This document shows positions 23,790-33,934 of a stretch of 43,521 nt of DNA, one piece after another; position 1 is the first letter of the stretch, and every line of letters begins with the position of its first letter. Origin of the DNA: Oscillospiraceae bacterium (GTDB taxonomy: Bacteria; Bacillota; Clostridia; Oscillospirales; Ruminococcaceae); NCBI GenBank assembly GCA_009778065.1, contig WRKM01000025.1, positions 1 to 43,521 on the forward strand, written 5' to 3'. A model generated the notes under the pieces. The model saw only the letters and a program-made list of their open reading frames with translations. It was not told where the DNA came from and did not search any database. A program made the position numbers and the translations under genes.

Positions 23790-26700
23790 TTATTTATTAT
23801 CGAACCTAAACCACTCAAAATTAAAATCACTGCCCGGCAGAAAAATAAAACTCGCGTCACAGACGTCTGGGAGAGCCTCAATGTCAAATCTCTGTGTTAT
23901 ATAATTGTCGCTCTTGTCGAATTCAAGCAGTATTGTTCTCTCGTTCAACTTCAATGAAATTGAGTTCCCTTTAGGCGCGAAGCCGCTGATAATGATTCCT
24001 CCGACGCTTTTGCCGCCGAGATTAAGCGCGTTGAATTTCATTATGACATTATTACCGATGTTCTCGATTTTTTTGTCATTTACTTCGTAATTGTCGCCGT
24101 ATATTTCATCATTTTCACAGGCATATATTATATTAAACGCCCGTTCATTTAAGAACTCAAAACCGCCGAAAACGCACCTTCTGTCTACTGTGAAGCAGAT
24201 GTCTTTTTTGCCCGAAATCTTTTCACAAAGTTTAAAGTCAAATGGCGAAAAATCATAATGAAGATTGTTTCTCGGAAAACTCAAAACTTCAAGCAGACGG
24301 GAATTTTCTTCTTTTAAATTGCCTATATGAAGTTCGACTAAAACCTCATCGAAATATGAGGTAGTACCGAGATAGAGACGCAGAGAATCCGCCCCCGTTC
24401 TGCCGAAATCTAAGTTTTTAAAGCCTATTAAAGTCTTCGCGTTATTAACACCCGAGACAGAACCGCGTTCGATTATTTTAAGAGGGGCATAACTTATGTC
24501 GTAACGCCCCGCATGAATAAATTCATACGGATTTTTGAACGCATCTCCAAGCCCTGCCACAGTAAAATCAAGCTCGCTTATTATTTCAGGATGGGGTTTA
24601 CCGTTATTACAGACGGCGCGAACCTTGAATTTTCCGTCTCCCGTTGCGGTTACGACTGCCCCCGATTCGTCACCTTTAACAGAAGCGTTCCCGGCAACCG
24701 CGCCTGTATCAAGTACACATTTCCATGCAAGCTCTCGATAATCGGTATTTTCGGGCAGGAGTTTTACGTCTATTCTCACCGTATTATTGTCTTTATTAAT
24801 TATTAAATTTGCCGCTGAGAGTTCCGCCTTTCTAAGCGGAATCTCGTCTTTAGACATATTAAATTTTATTCTCTCTATATCACCTTTAACTATCGCCAAC
24901 AGTAACCCGCCGAAAAGCCGTTTTGAGGTTCCCTTATAGCTGTCATAATCAGTACTGTCGCCATTGTCAAGACCAATAAGCTCCGTGTTCTCGCCTGTTA
25001 TTTCAACAAACACCCTATTTCTTGCGTTTTCAACAAACTCTCCATCCTCATCAACGGCATAAATCCTTATAAAATGCAGAACTCCGAAAGTCTGTGTGTC
25101 GTATAACAGGTGTGAAACTTCACCGAAACTGACTTTTTTATCGTGTGCGGTAATATTACCGTCCTTGTCATAGGCGTTTATTAAAAGCTCGCCTTTTTCG
25201 TATATAACCTTCCACGAAAAATGCAGTGTCTGTCCTTTTTTGAGGTCTATTTTCTGTCTGCCGAGCGATTTATTATTTAAAAATAACTCGGCTTCTTCCA
25301 TATTAGAATAGGCAATTACATCAATTATTTGTCCCTCATTCCAGTCCCAGTGGGGAAAGAGTTTAATAAAAGGCGGTGCGGTTTTGTTCCATACCGCTCT
25401 GTAGAAATAAAAAGCGGCTTTGGGGAATCCTGCGGTATCGACTGCACCGAAGTATGAGTTTTTCGCAGGATATGGCGTCGGCTCTCCGATATAATCCATA
25501 CCCGTCCAGATAAACTGACCGCCGCAATAACCTCTGTCCCTGTCCATAATCCACGCACTTTCGGAAGTTCTGCCCCAACCCACTACAGAATTACCCAAAT
25601 CCGAACACTGCATATCCTCAAAACTCAGCACGGGCATCTCGGCAGGGAAACGGTAAATCCCTCGTGAACGCACGGCGGAGGCGGTTTCGCTCCCGTATAT
25701 AAACCAGTCGGGATGCTCTTCATGGTGTAAGTCGTACAAGTTTTCTGCATAATTGTAGCCTGCTGATTTAATCTCGTCTGCGACTTTTTGTGCGTTTGGG
25801 AAGGGCATAAAATTAGAGGCTATTGTGACCTGCGCGTTCATTCTCGGGTCATGCTTTAAAACCTCATCACGTAGGATTTCAGCGATTTTGAGACCCTTCT
25901 CGTCTTTGTGTGTGTCGTATATTTCGTTACCTATGCTCCACATTATTACCGAGGGGTGATTTCTGTCACGGCGAACCCAAGAAGCGGTATCTTTTATATG
26001 CCAGTCCTTAAAAAATCGGGCGTAGTCATTTTTGTTTTTGGGTAGCTCCCACATATCGAAAGCCTCGTCAATCACTAATAAACCCATTTCATCGCAAATA
26101 TCGATGTACTCGCGAGCCGGAGGATTATGGCTTATGCGTATGGCGTTTACTCCCATTTCGCGCATTATTTCGAGTTGCCTGCGTGCCGCATCCTTGTCAA
26201 AAGCCGCTCCGAACGCACCCAAATCATGATGAAGGCAAACGCCGTGCATTTTCATTTTTCTGCCGTTTAGAATAAATCCCTCTGACGGCGAAAATACAAC
26301 CTCGCGAAAACCTACGGGGTTTATTTCTGTGTCTACGGTTTTATTGTTCTCAATAAGCTCTGTTTTTAATCTGTAAACATGAGGGTTTTCAATGTCCCAT
26401 AAATACGGGTTCTCAATTATTACAGATACGGTTTCAAAAACATTTATTATTTTTCCGTCAGCATCGGTCAGCGTATGGCGGACGGAATCAGGTACACCTT
26501 CATACTCGGTTTGAACATGAAGTATCCAAAATCCCGGCTCAAGTTTTTCAGAACTTATGTATATACCGTCATTAATTATGTGCGTCTTTTCTTGCTTATT
26601 CAACCATACGTTTCGATAAATTCCCGCACCGCTGTACCAACGTGTGTTTGGGGCGGCGTGGTTAACCCGTACTTCAATTTCATTAAATCCGATTTTTAAG

Positions 26701-26987
26701 AGTGTAGAAATATCAATGCAAAAAGCTGTGTAACCGTATTTCCACTCACCCGCAAATTTACCGTTCACGAAAACAGAACTATCCATATATACGCCATCGA
26801 AAATTAATGAAAAAACGAGTTCTTGTTCTCCTTCTTTTACCTCAAAATCTTTTTTATAGCAGCCCACGCCTGAAGCGTAAAGTTCGCAAGCATTATAAAT
26901 CAGCCAGTCATGCGGGATTTTTACATCCCGAAAGTCTGACTCATCGCTCATTTTAAATTTCCAACCGTCGTTAAAAAGCTGTTTCAT
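23790..26987 (-). CDS. Glycoside hydrolase family 2 (beta-galactosidase-like)
   Basis: 1065 residues, no signal peptide. The sugar-binding domain ([16 protein letters not shown]), beta domain (about 180-230) and TIM barrel are all present. Catalytic acid/base Glu355 is in [11 protein letters not shown] and nucleophile Glu434 in [24 protein letters not shown] and [10 protein letters not shown] are also family motifs. The long C-terminal part (600-1065) holds DUF4982-like and further beta-sandwich modules common in gut GH2 enzymes. It should cleave a beta-linked sugar in the cytoplasm, after import. Galactoside, glucuronide or other specificity cannot be fixed. Its start overlaps the stop of the SLOG gene (TAATG). 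Confidence 0.92.
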   Translation of the reverse strand: MKQLFNDGWKFKMSDESDFRDVKIPHDWLIYNACELYASGVGCYKKDFEVKEGEQELVFSLIFDGVYMDSSVFVNGKFAGEWKYGYTAFCIDISTLLKIGFNEIEVRVNHAAPNTRWYSGAGIYRNVWLNKQEKTHIINDGIYISSEKLEPGFWILHVQTEYEGVPDSVRHTLTDADGKIINVFETVSVIIENPYLWDIENPHVYRLKTELIENNKTVDTEINPVGFREVVFSPSEGFILNGRKMKMHGVCLHHDLGAFGAAFDKDAARRQLEIMREMGVNAIRISHNPPAREYIDICDEMGLLVIDEAFDMWELPKNKNDYARFFKDWHIKDTASWVRRDRNHPSVIMWSIGNEIYDTHKDEKGLKIAEILRDEVLKHDPRMNAQVTIASNFMPFPNAQKVADEIKSAGYNYAENLYDLHHEEHPDWFIYGSETASAVRSRGIYRFPAEMPVLSFEDMQCSDLGNSVVGWGRTSESAWIMDRDRGYCGGQFIWTGMDYIGEPTPYPAKNSYFGAVDTAGFPKAAFYFYRAVWNKTAPPFIKLFPHWDWNEGQIIDVIAYSNMEEAELFLNNKSLGRQKIDLKKGQTLHFSWKVIYEKGELLINAYDKDGNITAHDKKVSFGEVSHLLYDTQTFGVLHFIRIYAVDEDGEFVENARNRVFVEITGENTELIGLDNGDSTDYDSYKGTSKRLFGGLLLAIVKGDIERIKFNMSKDEIPLRKAELSAANLIINKDNNTVRIDVKLLPENTDYRELAWKCVLDTGAVAGNASVKGDESGAVVTATGDGKFKVRAVCNNGKPHPEIISELDFTVAGLGDAFKNPYEFIHAGRYDISYAPLKIIERGSVSGVNNAKTLIGFKNLDFGRTGADSLRLYLGTTSYFDEVLVELHIGNLKEENSRLLEVLSFPRNNLHYDFSPFDFKLCEKISGKKDICFTVDRRCVFGGFEFLNERAFNIIYACENDEIYGDNYEVNDKKIENIGNNVIMKFNALNLGGKSVGGIIISGFAPKGNSISLKLNERTILLEFDKSDNYITQRFDIEALPDVCDASFIFLPGSDFNFEWFRFDNK

Positions 26988-27535
26988 TACAGACGTCCTT
27001 GTTTCGGTATAGTCACCCTAAGAAGCGTAGAAGGGTCTATTATAACTACTTTTTTATTTCCTCTTTTTGCATATTCCACAGTCTGCATAGTCCCGCCTCT
27101 TTTCCCGTCATAAACGGCGAGCAGAAGCTCACAGGTGTCAACAAGGTATCGGTTGCGCTTTTGCATACAGCCGTCAAAATACTCCGTATCGCTTACGTAT
27201 ATAACCTCATCGGCGTTTTCAAGAATATGACGGTATTTAATTTGCTGCGATTCTTTCCACGCTTTTTCCTGCCCGATACAAGGAATCACGGCTATAAATT
27301 TAACGAGCGAGTACTTTTTTTTAAGTTCAAGCACCGCATCGGCAAAAATCATATCCGCACCTAACGCCATTCCGCATTGAAAGGTGGTAAAATCCCTATT
27401 TATCAATTCAGTTATCTGAACGCATATAGCATCCTTTAGTTCATCGAGCTCGGTCTGTTCAAAAGAGCCAAGTGATTCACACAGCTTTTTTGAGCGATAG
27501 CCCGTGAATGAACAGACTTTGTTTATAAAATTCAA
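26987..27535 (-). CDS. SLOG/YpsA-like (DUF1273) family protein
   Basis: 182 residues. It starts at TTG seven bases after AGAGG; no ATG is near. CSFTGYRSKKL at the N-terminus, FQCGMALGADMIFADAVLEL (about 54-73) and CELLLAVYDGKRGGTMQTVEYAKR (about 135-158) match the Rossmann-like SLOG family that includes YpsA and DprA-related proteins. These bind nucleotides or nucleotide-derived ligands; the B. subtilis member affects cell division. The function here is unknown. It is translationally coupled to the GH2 gene, with no obvious pathway link. Confidence 0.8.
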   Translation of the reverse strand: MNFINKVCSFTGYRSKKLCESLGSFEQTELDELKDAICVQITELINRDFTTFQCGMALGADMIFADAVLELKKKYSLVKFIAVIPCIGQEKAWKESQQIKYRHILENADEVIYVSDTEYFDGCMQKRNRYLVDTCELLLAVYDGKRGGTMQTVEYAKRGNKKVVIIDPSTLLRVTIPKQGRL

Positions 27536-27562
27536 AGCAATACCTCTTTATATTCAAAACTA

Positions 27563-28225
27563 TCATACAATTTTTGAGTTATTTATAACTATTCTGAAAT
27601 TTATGCCGAGAGCTTGCGCCGAGCGACGGCAGAGCGACATTCTTTGCAGAAAAATTTCAAAATACTCCATAATAGAGCTTATTTTCTTATCAATTACTAA
27701 ATCTAAAAATAACTCATCCTTATCATCGGAAAAATAATACCGTGACTGTACACAAGCGTAATTTACTCTGTCGTGTATGTCCCATGTCCCGTCGGGATGT
27801 CTTACCCGCGAGCGGCGTACATCCATTTTATCGGCTAAAATCACGGCGGCGGCTATCGGATTTACAGGCGTTGCACTTTTCTCATCATGATTGCCGATGG
27901 CTGAAATAATAACAGCTATTTCTTCTGCGGGCATCGCAAGTTTATCAAGCAGATTTAACGCCATGATTGCGCCTGTTTGCGCGTGGTGAGCGCGATTTAC
28001 ACAGTTACCTATATCGTGCATATAACCTGCGATTTGCGCAAGTTCACACTCGCGTTCGGAATAATCAAGCGTTTTTAATATATCATAGGCGGCATCGGCG
28101 GTTATAGCGGCGTGGGGACCCGAATGTTCGGTGTAACCCATTGACTCCAAAGCCTTATCCGCATGATTGATATATGTCTGTACATCACTGTTTTGTTTTA
28201 TATACTTGTATGTTACGTTGCTCAT
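27563..28225 (-). CDS. HD-domain phosphohydrolase
   Basis: 220 residues. GPHAAITADAAYDIL (first His), GYMHDIGN (HD pair), AHHAQTGAIMALNLL, ISAIGNHDEK and ILADKMDVRRSRVR provide the HD metal ligands in order. ATG overlaps the HepT-GNAT stop (ATGA), so it is translated with the toxin-antitoxin pair upstream. Possible substrates include nucleotides or (p)ppGpp-like molecules. The R-S-R-V-R-H segment after the last Asp is shared with a subset of these proteins. No exact function is assigned. Confidence 0.82.
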   Translation of the reverse strand: MSNVTYKYIKQNSDVQTYINHADKALESMGYTEHSGPHAAITADAAYDILKTLDYSERECELAQIAGYMHDIGNCVNRAHHAQTGAIMALNLLDKLAMPAEEIAVIISAIGNHDEKSATPVNPIAAAVILADKMDVRRSRVRHPDGTWDIHDRVNYACVQSRYYFSDDKDELFLDLVIDKKISSIMEYFEIFLQRMSLCRRSAQALGINFRIVINNSKIV

Positions 28226-29025
28226 TTATCCTCCGTTAAGATTTTTTTTGAGTTTAAAATATACACCATAGGCGTAGATATAATTCCGTTTTTTTCTTGT
28301 TGTTCTCCCGTTTTTTCAAAACCTAAGCGTCTATATATTTCAACCGCATATGGAGAAGAATTAACTGTTATTTGCTTGGCAGAAGTTTCATTTTTAAATT
28401 CATTAAGTAAATGATTAAATAAATATTTCGCAATTCCTTTTTTATGATATTTTTTGTCTGTAAATAAAAGAGAAATATGGGTTCTGTCTCTTGTCGCAAT
28501 CACACCTACGATTTTCCCGGCTTGATAGCAAGCCCACATTTTTCTGCTCTTCAATCCGGAAAGAGTTTCTGTTGAAAGTTTTTCTAAGTCGTTTATAAAC
28601 GTGTCTTTTCCTTGCGTAGAATAATCCGGAGCAACAAAAGTTAAAAACACATCGCGGACAAGGTCTAAAGCCATTTCTATGTCATTACTGTCAATTTCTT
28701 TTATTAACTTCAGAGCTGAAATATCCTTAAATACAACTGATGAAATTATTTCCATGTCTACTATATCATAATCATGAAAAATTATATTTCGAGATTTCCC
28801 TAATCTTCGCCAGTTGACGTCAGGGTTTGATAGTTTGATATTTTCATCTGCCTTTTTAGATAACTCGCCAATATAACCAACGGTCATAAGAATGGCTTTT
28901 TGGAAGATTAAATCCGATTCGGCGACTGAAACAAAATTATTTCTATTTGAGATTTTATACTTTCCCAGTATTATATAAAGTTCTTCAATGTGTTTAATTA
29001 AAATTCGCATTACATCATGTTTCAT
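28222..29025 (-). CDS. hepT: HepT-like domain fused to a GNAT acetyltransferase
   Basis: 267 residues in one unbroken frame. Residues 1-110 are HepT-like (DUF86): a helical bundle with the toxin motif RX4HXY as R79-N-I-I-F-H84-D-Y86. Residues about 113-260 are a GNAT domain: DIEMALDLVRDVF, KIVGVIATRDRTHISLLFTD, KKYHKKGIAKYLFNHLL (acetyl-CoA loop, K-K-G-I-A) and VNSSPYAVEIYRRLGFEKTG. HepT is normally about 110-140 residues and stands alone. The partner nucleotidyltransferase gene is immediately upstream and overlapping. By family knowledge MntA silences HepT by adenylating the Tyr of RX4HXY. A second layer through acetylation is conceivable but unproven. Confidence 0.85.
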   Translation of the reverse strand: MKHDVMRILIKHIEELYIILGKYKISNRNNFVSVAESDLIFQKAILMTVGYIGELSKKADENIKLSNPDVNWRRLGKSRNIIFHDYDIVDMEIISSVVFKDISALKLIKEIDSNDIEMALDLVRDVFLTFVAPDYSTQGKDTFINDLEKLSTETLSGLKSRKMWACYQAGKIVGVIATRDRTHISLLFTDKKYHKKGIAKYLFNHLLNEFKNETSAKQITVNSSPYAVEIYRRLGFEKTGEQQEKNGIISTPMVYILNSKKILTEDK

Positions 29026-29302
29026 ATAAAATTATTCCCTCTGCTAAAACACGGTCGCGAATACATGAGTTTTTTAATCCGCGTACTGTCATTAAATCCA
29101 CTTTTTTGCAAAGTGAATCTTCCAATTCAAATAAAAAATCCCAATATGATTCCGATAAATCTTTACCGTCAATAACCAAGTCAATGTCGCTCTGCTCTGT
29201 TGCAACTCCCCGTGCGTATGAACCCACTAAAGTAACCTTTGATATGTCCGACATAGCGGCGATTCTTTTGACCGTTGCTTGTATTTCCTTCATATCATAC
29301 AT
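29015..29302 (-). CDS. mntA: MntA-like minimal nucleotidyltransferase antitoxin
   Basis: 95 residues. It has the exact motif GS-X10-DXD (G27-S28 to D39-I-D41: GSYARGVATEQSDID) of minimal nucleotidyltransferases, followed by LVIDGKDLSESYWDFLFELE and KKVDLMTVRGL. It overlaps the HepT-GNAT gene by 11 bp. In this family the enzyme transfers AMP to the partner HepT and so acts as antitoxin. The start is uncertain between codons 1 and 4; only six bases separate it from the dapL stop. Confidence 0.87.
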   Translation of the reverse strand: MYDMKEIQATVKRIAAMSDISKVTLVGSYARGVATEQSDIDLVIDGKDLSESYWDFLFELEDSLCKKVDLMTVRGLKNSCIRDRVLAEGIILYET

Positions 29303-29308
29303 ATAAAA

Positions 29309-30505
29309 TTACCCCAACAACTCCCGAACCCTTTTCATAGCTTCCTGCGTGTTTTCTTTTGTGCCGAACGCGGTTAATCTAAACCACCCGTCTCCGTTTT
29401 TCCCGAATCCTACCCCCGGTGTTCCGACAATTTGTTTTTCGGAAAGTAATAAATCGAAAAAATCCCAACTCGGCATATTACATTTAAACCAAATATACGG
29501 AGAGTTCTTACCGCCTGTGTAACTGATTCCGAGAGAACTGAACGTCTCCGACATAATCCGTGCGTTTTCCATGTAATAATTAATTGCCTCGCGGGTTTGT
29601 TTAATACCGGCGGGAGTAAAAACCGCCTCTGCACCGCGTTGAATTATATACGGTACGCCGTTAAATTTACTGCCCTGCCGCCTTGCCCAGATTTTATGGA
29701 CATTGTATTTTTCGCCGCCATCGTCATAAAATTCGAGTTCTTTCGGTATAACAGTATATCCGAGCCGTGTACCCGTAAAGCCGGCTGTTTTTGAAAGCGA
29801 GCATATTTCAATCGCGCATTTCCTCGAACCCTCAATTGCGAAAATACTACGCGGCAAATCCGGGTCAGATATAAACGCTTCATACGCGGCATCATATATA
29901 ATTATAGCTTTGTTGAGAATTGCATAGTCAACCCACTCTTTAAGCTGTGATTTCGTGAATACCGCGCCTGTGGGGTTATTCGGTGAGCATAAGTATATTA
30001 AATCTGCTCTTATACCGCTCGGAACTACGGGAGAAAACCCTGTAAGTTCTGTTGCATCGGCGAATATGACTTGCTTATTGTTCATTACATTGCTGTCAAC
30101 ATAAACGGGATATGCGGGGTCACTGACGAGTACGGTATTATCCTCGCCGAAGATGTCGTTAATGTTTCCGCTGTCTGATTTCGCGCCATCGCTTATGAAA
30201 ATCTCATCGGAATCTATGTTAGTACCGAAACTGCTGTAATACCCGGCTATGGCGTTTTTCAAAAAATCATAACCGCGTCCCGAGTCTTCATAACCTTTGA
30301 ATGTTTCCTTAACACCCATTTCGGCGGCGGCTTTCTGCATAGCCGTTACGACAACAGGCGCAAGCGGCAGAGTGACATCGCCGATGCCCATTCTTATAAT
30401 AGGCTTGTCAGGATTTTTGTCCGTATACTCACGGATTTTCCTGCCTATTTCAATAAAAAGATAGTTTTCTTTTAGGTTTAAAAAACCCTTGTTAATAGTC
30501 GCCAT
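29309..30505 (-). CDS. dapL: LL-diaminopimelate aminotransferase
   Basis: 398 residues, class I/II aminotransferase fold. It opens with NLKENYLFIEIGRKIREY and has GIGDVTLPLAP, the GYEDSGRGYDFLK loop, ISDGAKSDSGNI, DPAYPVYVDSNVM, LCSPNNPTGAVF and the PLP-binding lysine in SLSKTAGFTGTRLGY. This combination is characteristic of DapL rather than of AspC or DapC. It converts tetrahydrodipicolinate to LL-diaminopimelate in one step for lysine and peptidoglycan synthesis. It is complete, and is followed closely by the mntA/hepT pair. Confidence 0.94.
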   Translation of the reverse strand: MATINKGFLNLKENYLFIEIGRKIREYTDKNPDKPIIRMGIGDVTLPLAPVVVTAMQKAAAEMGVKETFKGYEDSGRGYDFLKNAIAGYYSSFGTNIDSDEIFISDGAKSDSGNINDIFGEDNTVLVSDPAYPVYVDSNVMNNKQVIFADATELTGFSPVVPSGIRADLIYLCSPNNPTGAVFTKSQLKEWVDYAILNKAIIIYDAAYEAFISDPDLPRSIFAIEGSRKCAIEICSLSKTAGFTGTRLGYTVIPKELEFYDDGGEKYNVHKIWARRQGSKFNGVPYIIQRGAEAVFTPAGIKQTREAINYYMENARIMSETFSSLGISYTGGKNSPYIWFKCNMPSWDFFDLLLSEKQIVGTPGVGFGKNGDGWFRLTAFGTKENTQEAMKRVRELLG

Positions 30506-30529
30506 ATGGTATATACCCTCCTGTTTGGT

Positions 30530-32110
30530 TTATTTAAAAATCGTAAAATACTCAAAACTATTACCGTCTTCGGTTATTTTCTCGCTCCAATCACCCGGAC
30601 CGCGACAGAGTAAATTGCTCAGTTCCTCTTTTTCTATTTCGAGAATGACGCTCGCCTCGTAATCTCTTATATAATCAACAAAATCCTGCGGCATATTATC
30701 CATTAAGCTCTTTATTTGGTTTTCGATTGCCGACTCAAGAGTATATTTATCCTCGTCAATGTTATATACAAGGATGTAAAAATATGCTTCATTATACTTA
30801 AAGTTGAAAATGTTCGTTGGATTAAACCAATTGCCATAAGGGTGAAAAGTAATAACTCCTTCCCATATATGCACGGGATTAGACATTATTAAATCAACAT
30901 CGTGAGCAAGAAAATTAACACTCGAATCAAAAATTAAGGTTAAGAAATCTCGCGCTCCCGTGTGGTTTATATAGTCTGAGCCGCGCAGTACATAATCGGT
31001 ATAGTTATAATACACCAAAAGATTTCCTTGTCCGTCCGTGTCGTAAAACTCGCTTTTTTCTTCGTTGTAGAAATTAATGGGAACTTCATAATCATATTCG
31101 ATAAAATAACGCAGTTCACTATTTAACACATTCCTGTCGTGGATTTTATTAAGCGTTACATAGCCCGAATCGCTTATTAACTTTTGCCCCTCGTCGCTCA
31201 TAAGATAGGCATACAGATTTTCTGCAAATTCTTTTACCCGAGCATTATTCTCGTCATAATAGAGATAGTTGTAAATAACGAGCGGATATGAATCGTCAAA
31301 TATGGAATCGTCGCTCGGAGTTACGCCATCTATGTTAAGCAATATTACCTCGTCGTTCTCATATTGCTTTTCGGTAAAGGTGTACATATTATAAGCGATT
31401 GAATATTTACCCTCGTCATAACTCGCGATTCGCATAACAATTTCGCCCATACCCTGAACGTACTCAACGTCTGTTTCCATAAGCGGTGTATCGCCCATGA
31501 ACTTTACCATTCTTATTTGCGAGCCGGAATCGCTGTTTCTTTGAAACGCCGAAATAGGTGCATCGTCGCCGCCGACCTCGCTCCAATTTGTTATTTCGCC
31601 GCTGTAGATACCTTTTATTTGCTCTGTCGTCAGGCTCTTTACGGGGTTATTTTTATTAATCAAAAATACGAAGGCTTCCCGCGTTATTGCCGTTTGTACG
31701 AGTTTAATACCGCTTGCTTCGGCTTTTTCAAGAAGTTCGTCATCAAAATCAACGCTGAGCAGTACATGATTCTCCCCGCTGATAAGCATATCAAAAGCGT
31801 CTACTGTCCTGCTGTGCCGTGCCTCACTGCCTACGGAACCGAATTTAATCCTAAGCGATTCGTGTAACGGAGTCATCGATGTTGAGCCGTCAATGTTAAA
31901 ATTACGGAAATTTTCCCACAGATAGTCTTTTATTTCTTTTAAGTTCTCGGCGTCCTGCGGCGGGTTAATATCGTCCTGCGGCAGGTTAATATCGTCCTGC
32001 GGCGGGTTAATATCGTCCTGCCGAACAGGTTCATCGGGATTGTCCGTACATGATGCAAAAAACAACATTATAAATGAGACGAATAGAATTACAATGGGTT
32101 TAATTTTCAT
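30530..32110 (-). CDS. PstS-like substrate-binding lipoprotein with a C-terminal extension
   Basis: 526 residues. Signal and lipobox FFASC give a lipoprotein. A linker with three near-identical QDDINPP units follows. The PBP domain (about 75-350) has DGSTSMTPLHESL (phosphate-type STSM loop), SGEITNWSEVGG, QRNSDSGSQIRM and EGKYSIAYNMY, like PstS. The last 160 residues (RYFIEYDYEVPINFYNEE and on) are an extra domain that may resemble DUF3298-type modules. No PstCAB transporter genes are next to it. Ligand uncertain. ATG overlaps the stop of the HD gene (ATGA) and follows AGGGGG. Confidence 0.83.
   Translation of the reverse strand: MKIKPIVILFVSFIMLFFASCTDNPDEPVRQDDINPPQDDINLPQDDINPPQDAENLKEIKDYLWENFRNFNIDGSTSMTPLHESLRIKFGSVGSEARHSRTVDAFDMLISGENHVLLSVDFDDELLEKAEASGIKLVQTAITREAFVFLINKNNPVKSLTTEQIKGIYSGEITNWSEVGGDDAPISAFQRNSDSGSQIRMVKFMGDTPLMETDVEYVQGMGEIVMRIASYDEGKYSIAYNMYTFTEKQYENDEVILLNIDGVTPSDDSIFDDSYPLVIYNYLYYDENNARVKEFAENLYAYLMSDEGQKLISDSGYVTLNKIHDRNVLNSELRYFIEYDYEVPINFYNEEKSEFYDTDGQGNLLVYYNYTDYVLRGSDYINHTGARDFLTLIFDSSVNFLAHDVDLIMSNPVHIWEGVITFHPYGNWFNPTNIFNFKYNEAYFYILVYNIDEDKYTLESAIENQIKSLMDNMPQDFVDYIRDYEASVILEIEKEELSNLLCRGPGDWSEKITEDGNSFEYFTIFK
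31965..32025. repeat. 21-bp tandem repeat in the PstS-like linker
   Basis: GGCGGGTTAATATCGTCCTG plus C repeats three times, with one base change in the middle copy. It encodes Q-D-D-I-N-P/L-P between the lipobox and the binding domain. Length may vary between strains. Confidence 0.85.
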
Positions 32111-32694
32111 TTATCCCCCTCTAAAAAATACGATGCTTCCATGTCCGCCACAGACAGCGCGAATGACAGCGGATATTTTTCAAGCGCGTTGCCTATTGTG
32201 TTTTTATCCTCGATTCCGGAAAACCCCATGTGCCAACGTATAGCCATAGCTTCTTCACGCGACAGCTTCATAAAACCGCTAATCATGTATACAGACTTCT
32301 CCCCGTGTCCGTAAGGCAGGTTGTCTTCATAATTGTAACAGGGAACCTTTTCCCATACGCCTGTCGCCTCATTTTTGACATTGCGGGTACTTTTTTTATA
32401 CACGTCGATTTTACAAATGTCATGCAAAAGCGCGACAATCGCCACGCTTTCCTCAGAATAATCCATTCTGTAAATATCTTTTACGCGACCTCTCTCAAGA
32501 TAGTCTGTTAAACAATGATAAACATTAATGCTGTGCAACACCAATCCGCCTTCAAAAGAGCCGTGATAGCGGGTGCTTGCGGGTGCTGTAAAAAAATCAC
32601 TGTTTTTAAGATAATCAAGGAGCGAAGACGCACCGGGTCGAGTTATGTTTTCGTTGTAAACTTTTATGAACTCGTTCTTGTAATTATTAACCAT
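32107..32694 (-). CDS. HD-domain hydrolase
   Basis: 195 residues with metal ligands in HGSFEGGLVLHSINV (His), LLHDICKIDVY (HD), YGHGEKSVYMI, RWHMG and SVADMEASYF (Asp). This is the pattern of small HD proteins fairly common in Clostridia, distinct from the HD protein at 27563. It is probably cytoplasmic. The stop overlaps the PstS-like start, so the two are coupled, which suggests signalling or regulation of that gene. Substrate unknown. Confidence 0.82.
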   Translation of the reverse strand: MVNNYKNEFIKVYNENITRPGASSLLDYLKNSDFFTAPASTRYHGSFEGGLVLHSINVYHCLTDYLERGRVKDIYRMDYSEESVAIVALLHDICKIDVYKKSTRNVKNEATGVWEKVPCYNYEDNLPYGHGEKSVYMISGFMKLSREEAMAIRWHMGFSGIEDKNTIGNALEKYPLSFALSVADMEASYFLEGDK

Positions 32695-32709
32695 AACTTT
32701 TAAATCCCG

Positions 32710-33894
32710 TTATTTTTTTATTATTAGGTCAGAGTATATAAGCTCGGTCTGCGGTTCGGAAAAGTTCTTCTCCGTAACAATATTATTTGTAAGCCATTTT
32801 ATGGAAAATACCTGCTGTACATGCAGAGATGTACCCTTTTCCACCCTGATAACATTGTCTCTGTCGCGTATCTCTCCGCCGAAAACAGTCGAACGCTCGG
32901 TCATTATATGCTCCATAAGCCCGTCCGCTATGTCTTTTGTACCCGGAGCGGCGATATTCTCGTTAAGCCTGATTAATCCGACTGTACCGTGTAGAAGACC
33001 CCTGCGTGTGGTTTCGCCGAACGCGGCGATGTTACCGTACATATAGTTGCGCACTTTGTCAATCATGTAGGTATTAAGGTTCATATACATTCCCGTCAGA
33101 TAGTTTTCAGGGGCTATGTCGGAGACGCTATACCCGAATCCTACTGCCGTAACACCGAGTTCTTCGCAGAGTCTGAGTCCGAATTCGTCTGTTTGATAAA
33201 TGAAGATTATATCGCATCCCTGTTCAATAAGGTCAATTACTCCCGCTCGTGTGTCGCTGTAATTGGTGGACAAAGCCCAGGCAATCGAAAGTTCAATCTG
33301 TGAGGGCTGGAGTTCTCTCGCTCCTAATGCGAAAGCGTTGGCTATACCGTGAGCATTGTACATACCGCTGTCAACCACTAAACCTATTTTATTATTGTAG
33401 GTATTGTACGCAGAAATAAAGCCGCAGACATTAGCCGCCTGATACAACAGCGGTTGTATTGAAGCCAGGTTCGGAGCCTGGTCTGCGCCGCCAAAACTGA
33501 TGAAATACACATCAGTGTATTTTCTCGCCAATAACACAACGGCAGAATTAAACTTGCTCGATGCGGCGATAATTATATTGTAGCCGTTATCAATACACTT
33601 TTCAACCGCCTCTTCAAACTGTAAAAGCAGTACATTTTCCATATATGCTGTTTCAGCTCCAAGCGTTTTTTCAATCTCCTTGCGTGCGATTTCAAAAATT
33701 GCGACAAGCGGGTCTGACTCTACATTCCCGTTATAAATGACGGCGACTTTGGTGTCGAGAGGGTACGGGTTTTCTTCTTCCGCTCCCGCAAAAGCATCGC
33801 CGAAGTCCATTCCGGAATCGCCGCATGACGAGAACAGCAGTGAAATTCCGAGCAACCCGCATAAGAACACTGCGGTGATTTTTCTCATTTTCAT
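32710..33894 (-). CDS. BMP-family (PnrA/Med-like) substrate-binding lipoprotein
   Basis: 394 residues, GGAGG before ATG. The signal ends in the lipobox FSSCG. The binding protein has KVAVIYNGNVESDPLVAIFE, AASSKFNSAVVLLARKY, FISFGGADQAPNLASI, GLVVDSGMYNAHGIANAFALG and QGCDIIFIYQTDEFG, matching BMP proteins that bind nucleosides for ABC import. The nucleotide-binding and permease genes are not in the window neighbourhood, so it may serve a distant transporter or act as a sensor. Confidence 0.84.
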   Translation of the reverse strand: MKMRKITAVFLCGLLGISLLFSSCGDSGMDFGDAFAGAEEENPYPLDTKVAVIYNGNVESDPLVAIFEIARKEIEKTLGAETAYMENVLLLQFEEAVEKCIDNGYNIIIAASSKFNSAVVLLARKYTDVYFISFGGADQAPNLASIQPLLYQAANVCGFISAYNTYNNKIGLVVDSGMYNAHGIANAFALGARELQPSQIELSIAWALSTNYSDTRAGVIDLIEQGCDIIFIYQTDEFGLRLCEELGVTAVGFGYSVSDIAPENYLTGMYMNLNTYMIDKVRNYMYGNIAAFGETTRRGLLHGTVGLIRLNENIAAPGTKDIADGLMEHIMTERSTVFGGEIRDRDNVIRVEKGTSLHVQQVFSIKWLTNNIVTEKNFSEPQTELIYSDLIIKK

Positions 33895-33934
33895 TTTTAC
33901 CTCCGTAATCGAATATCATTTTTATTATTAGCTG

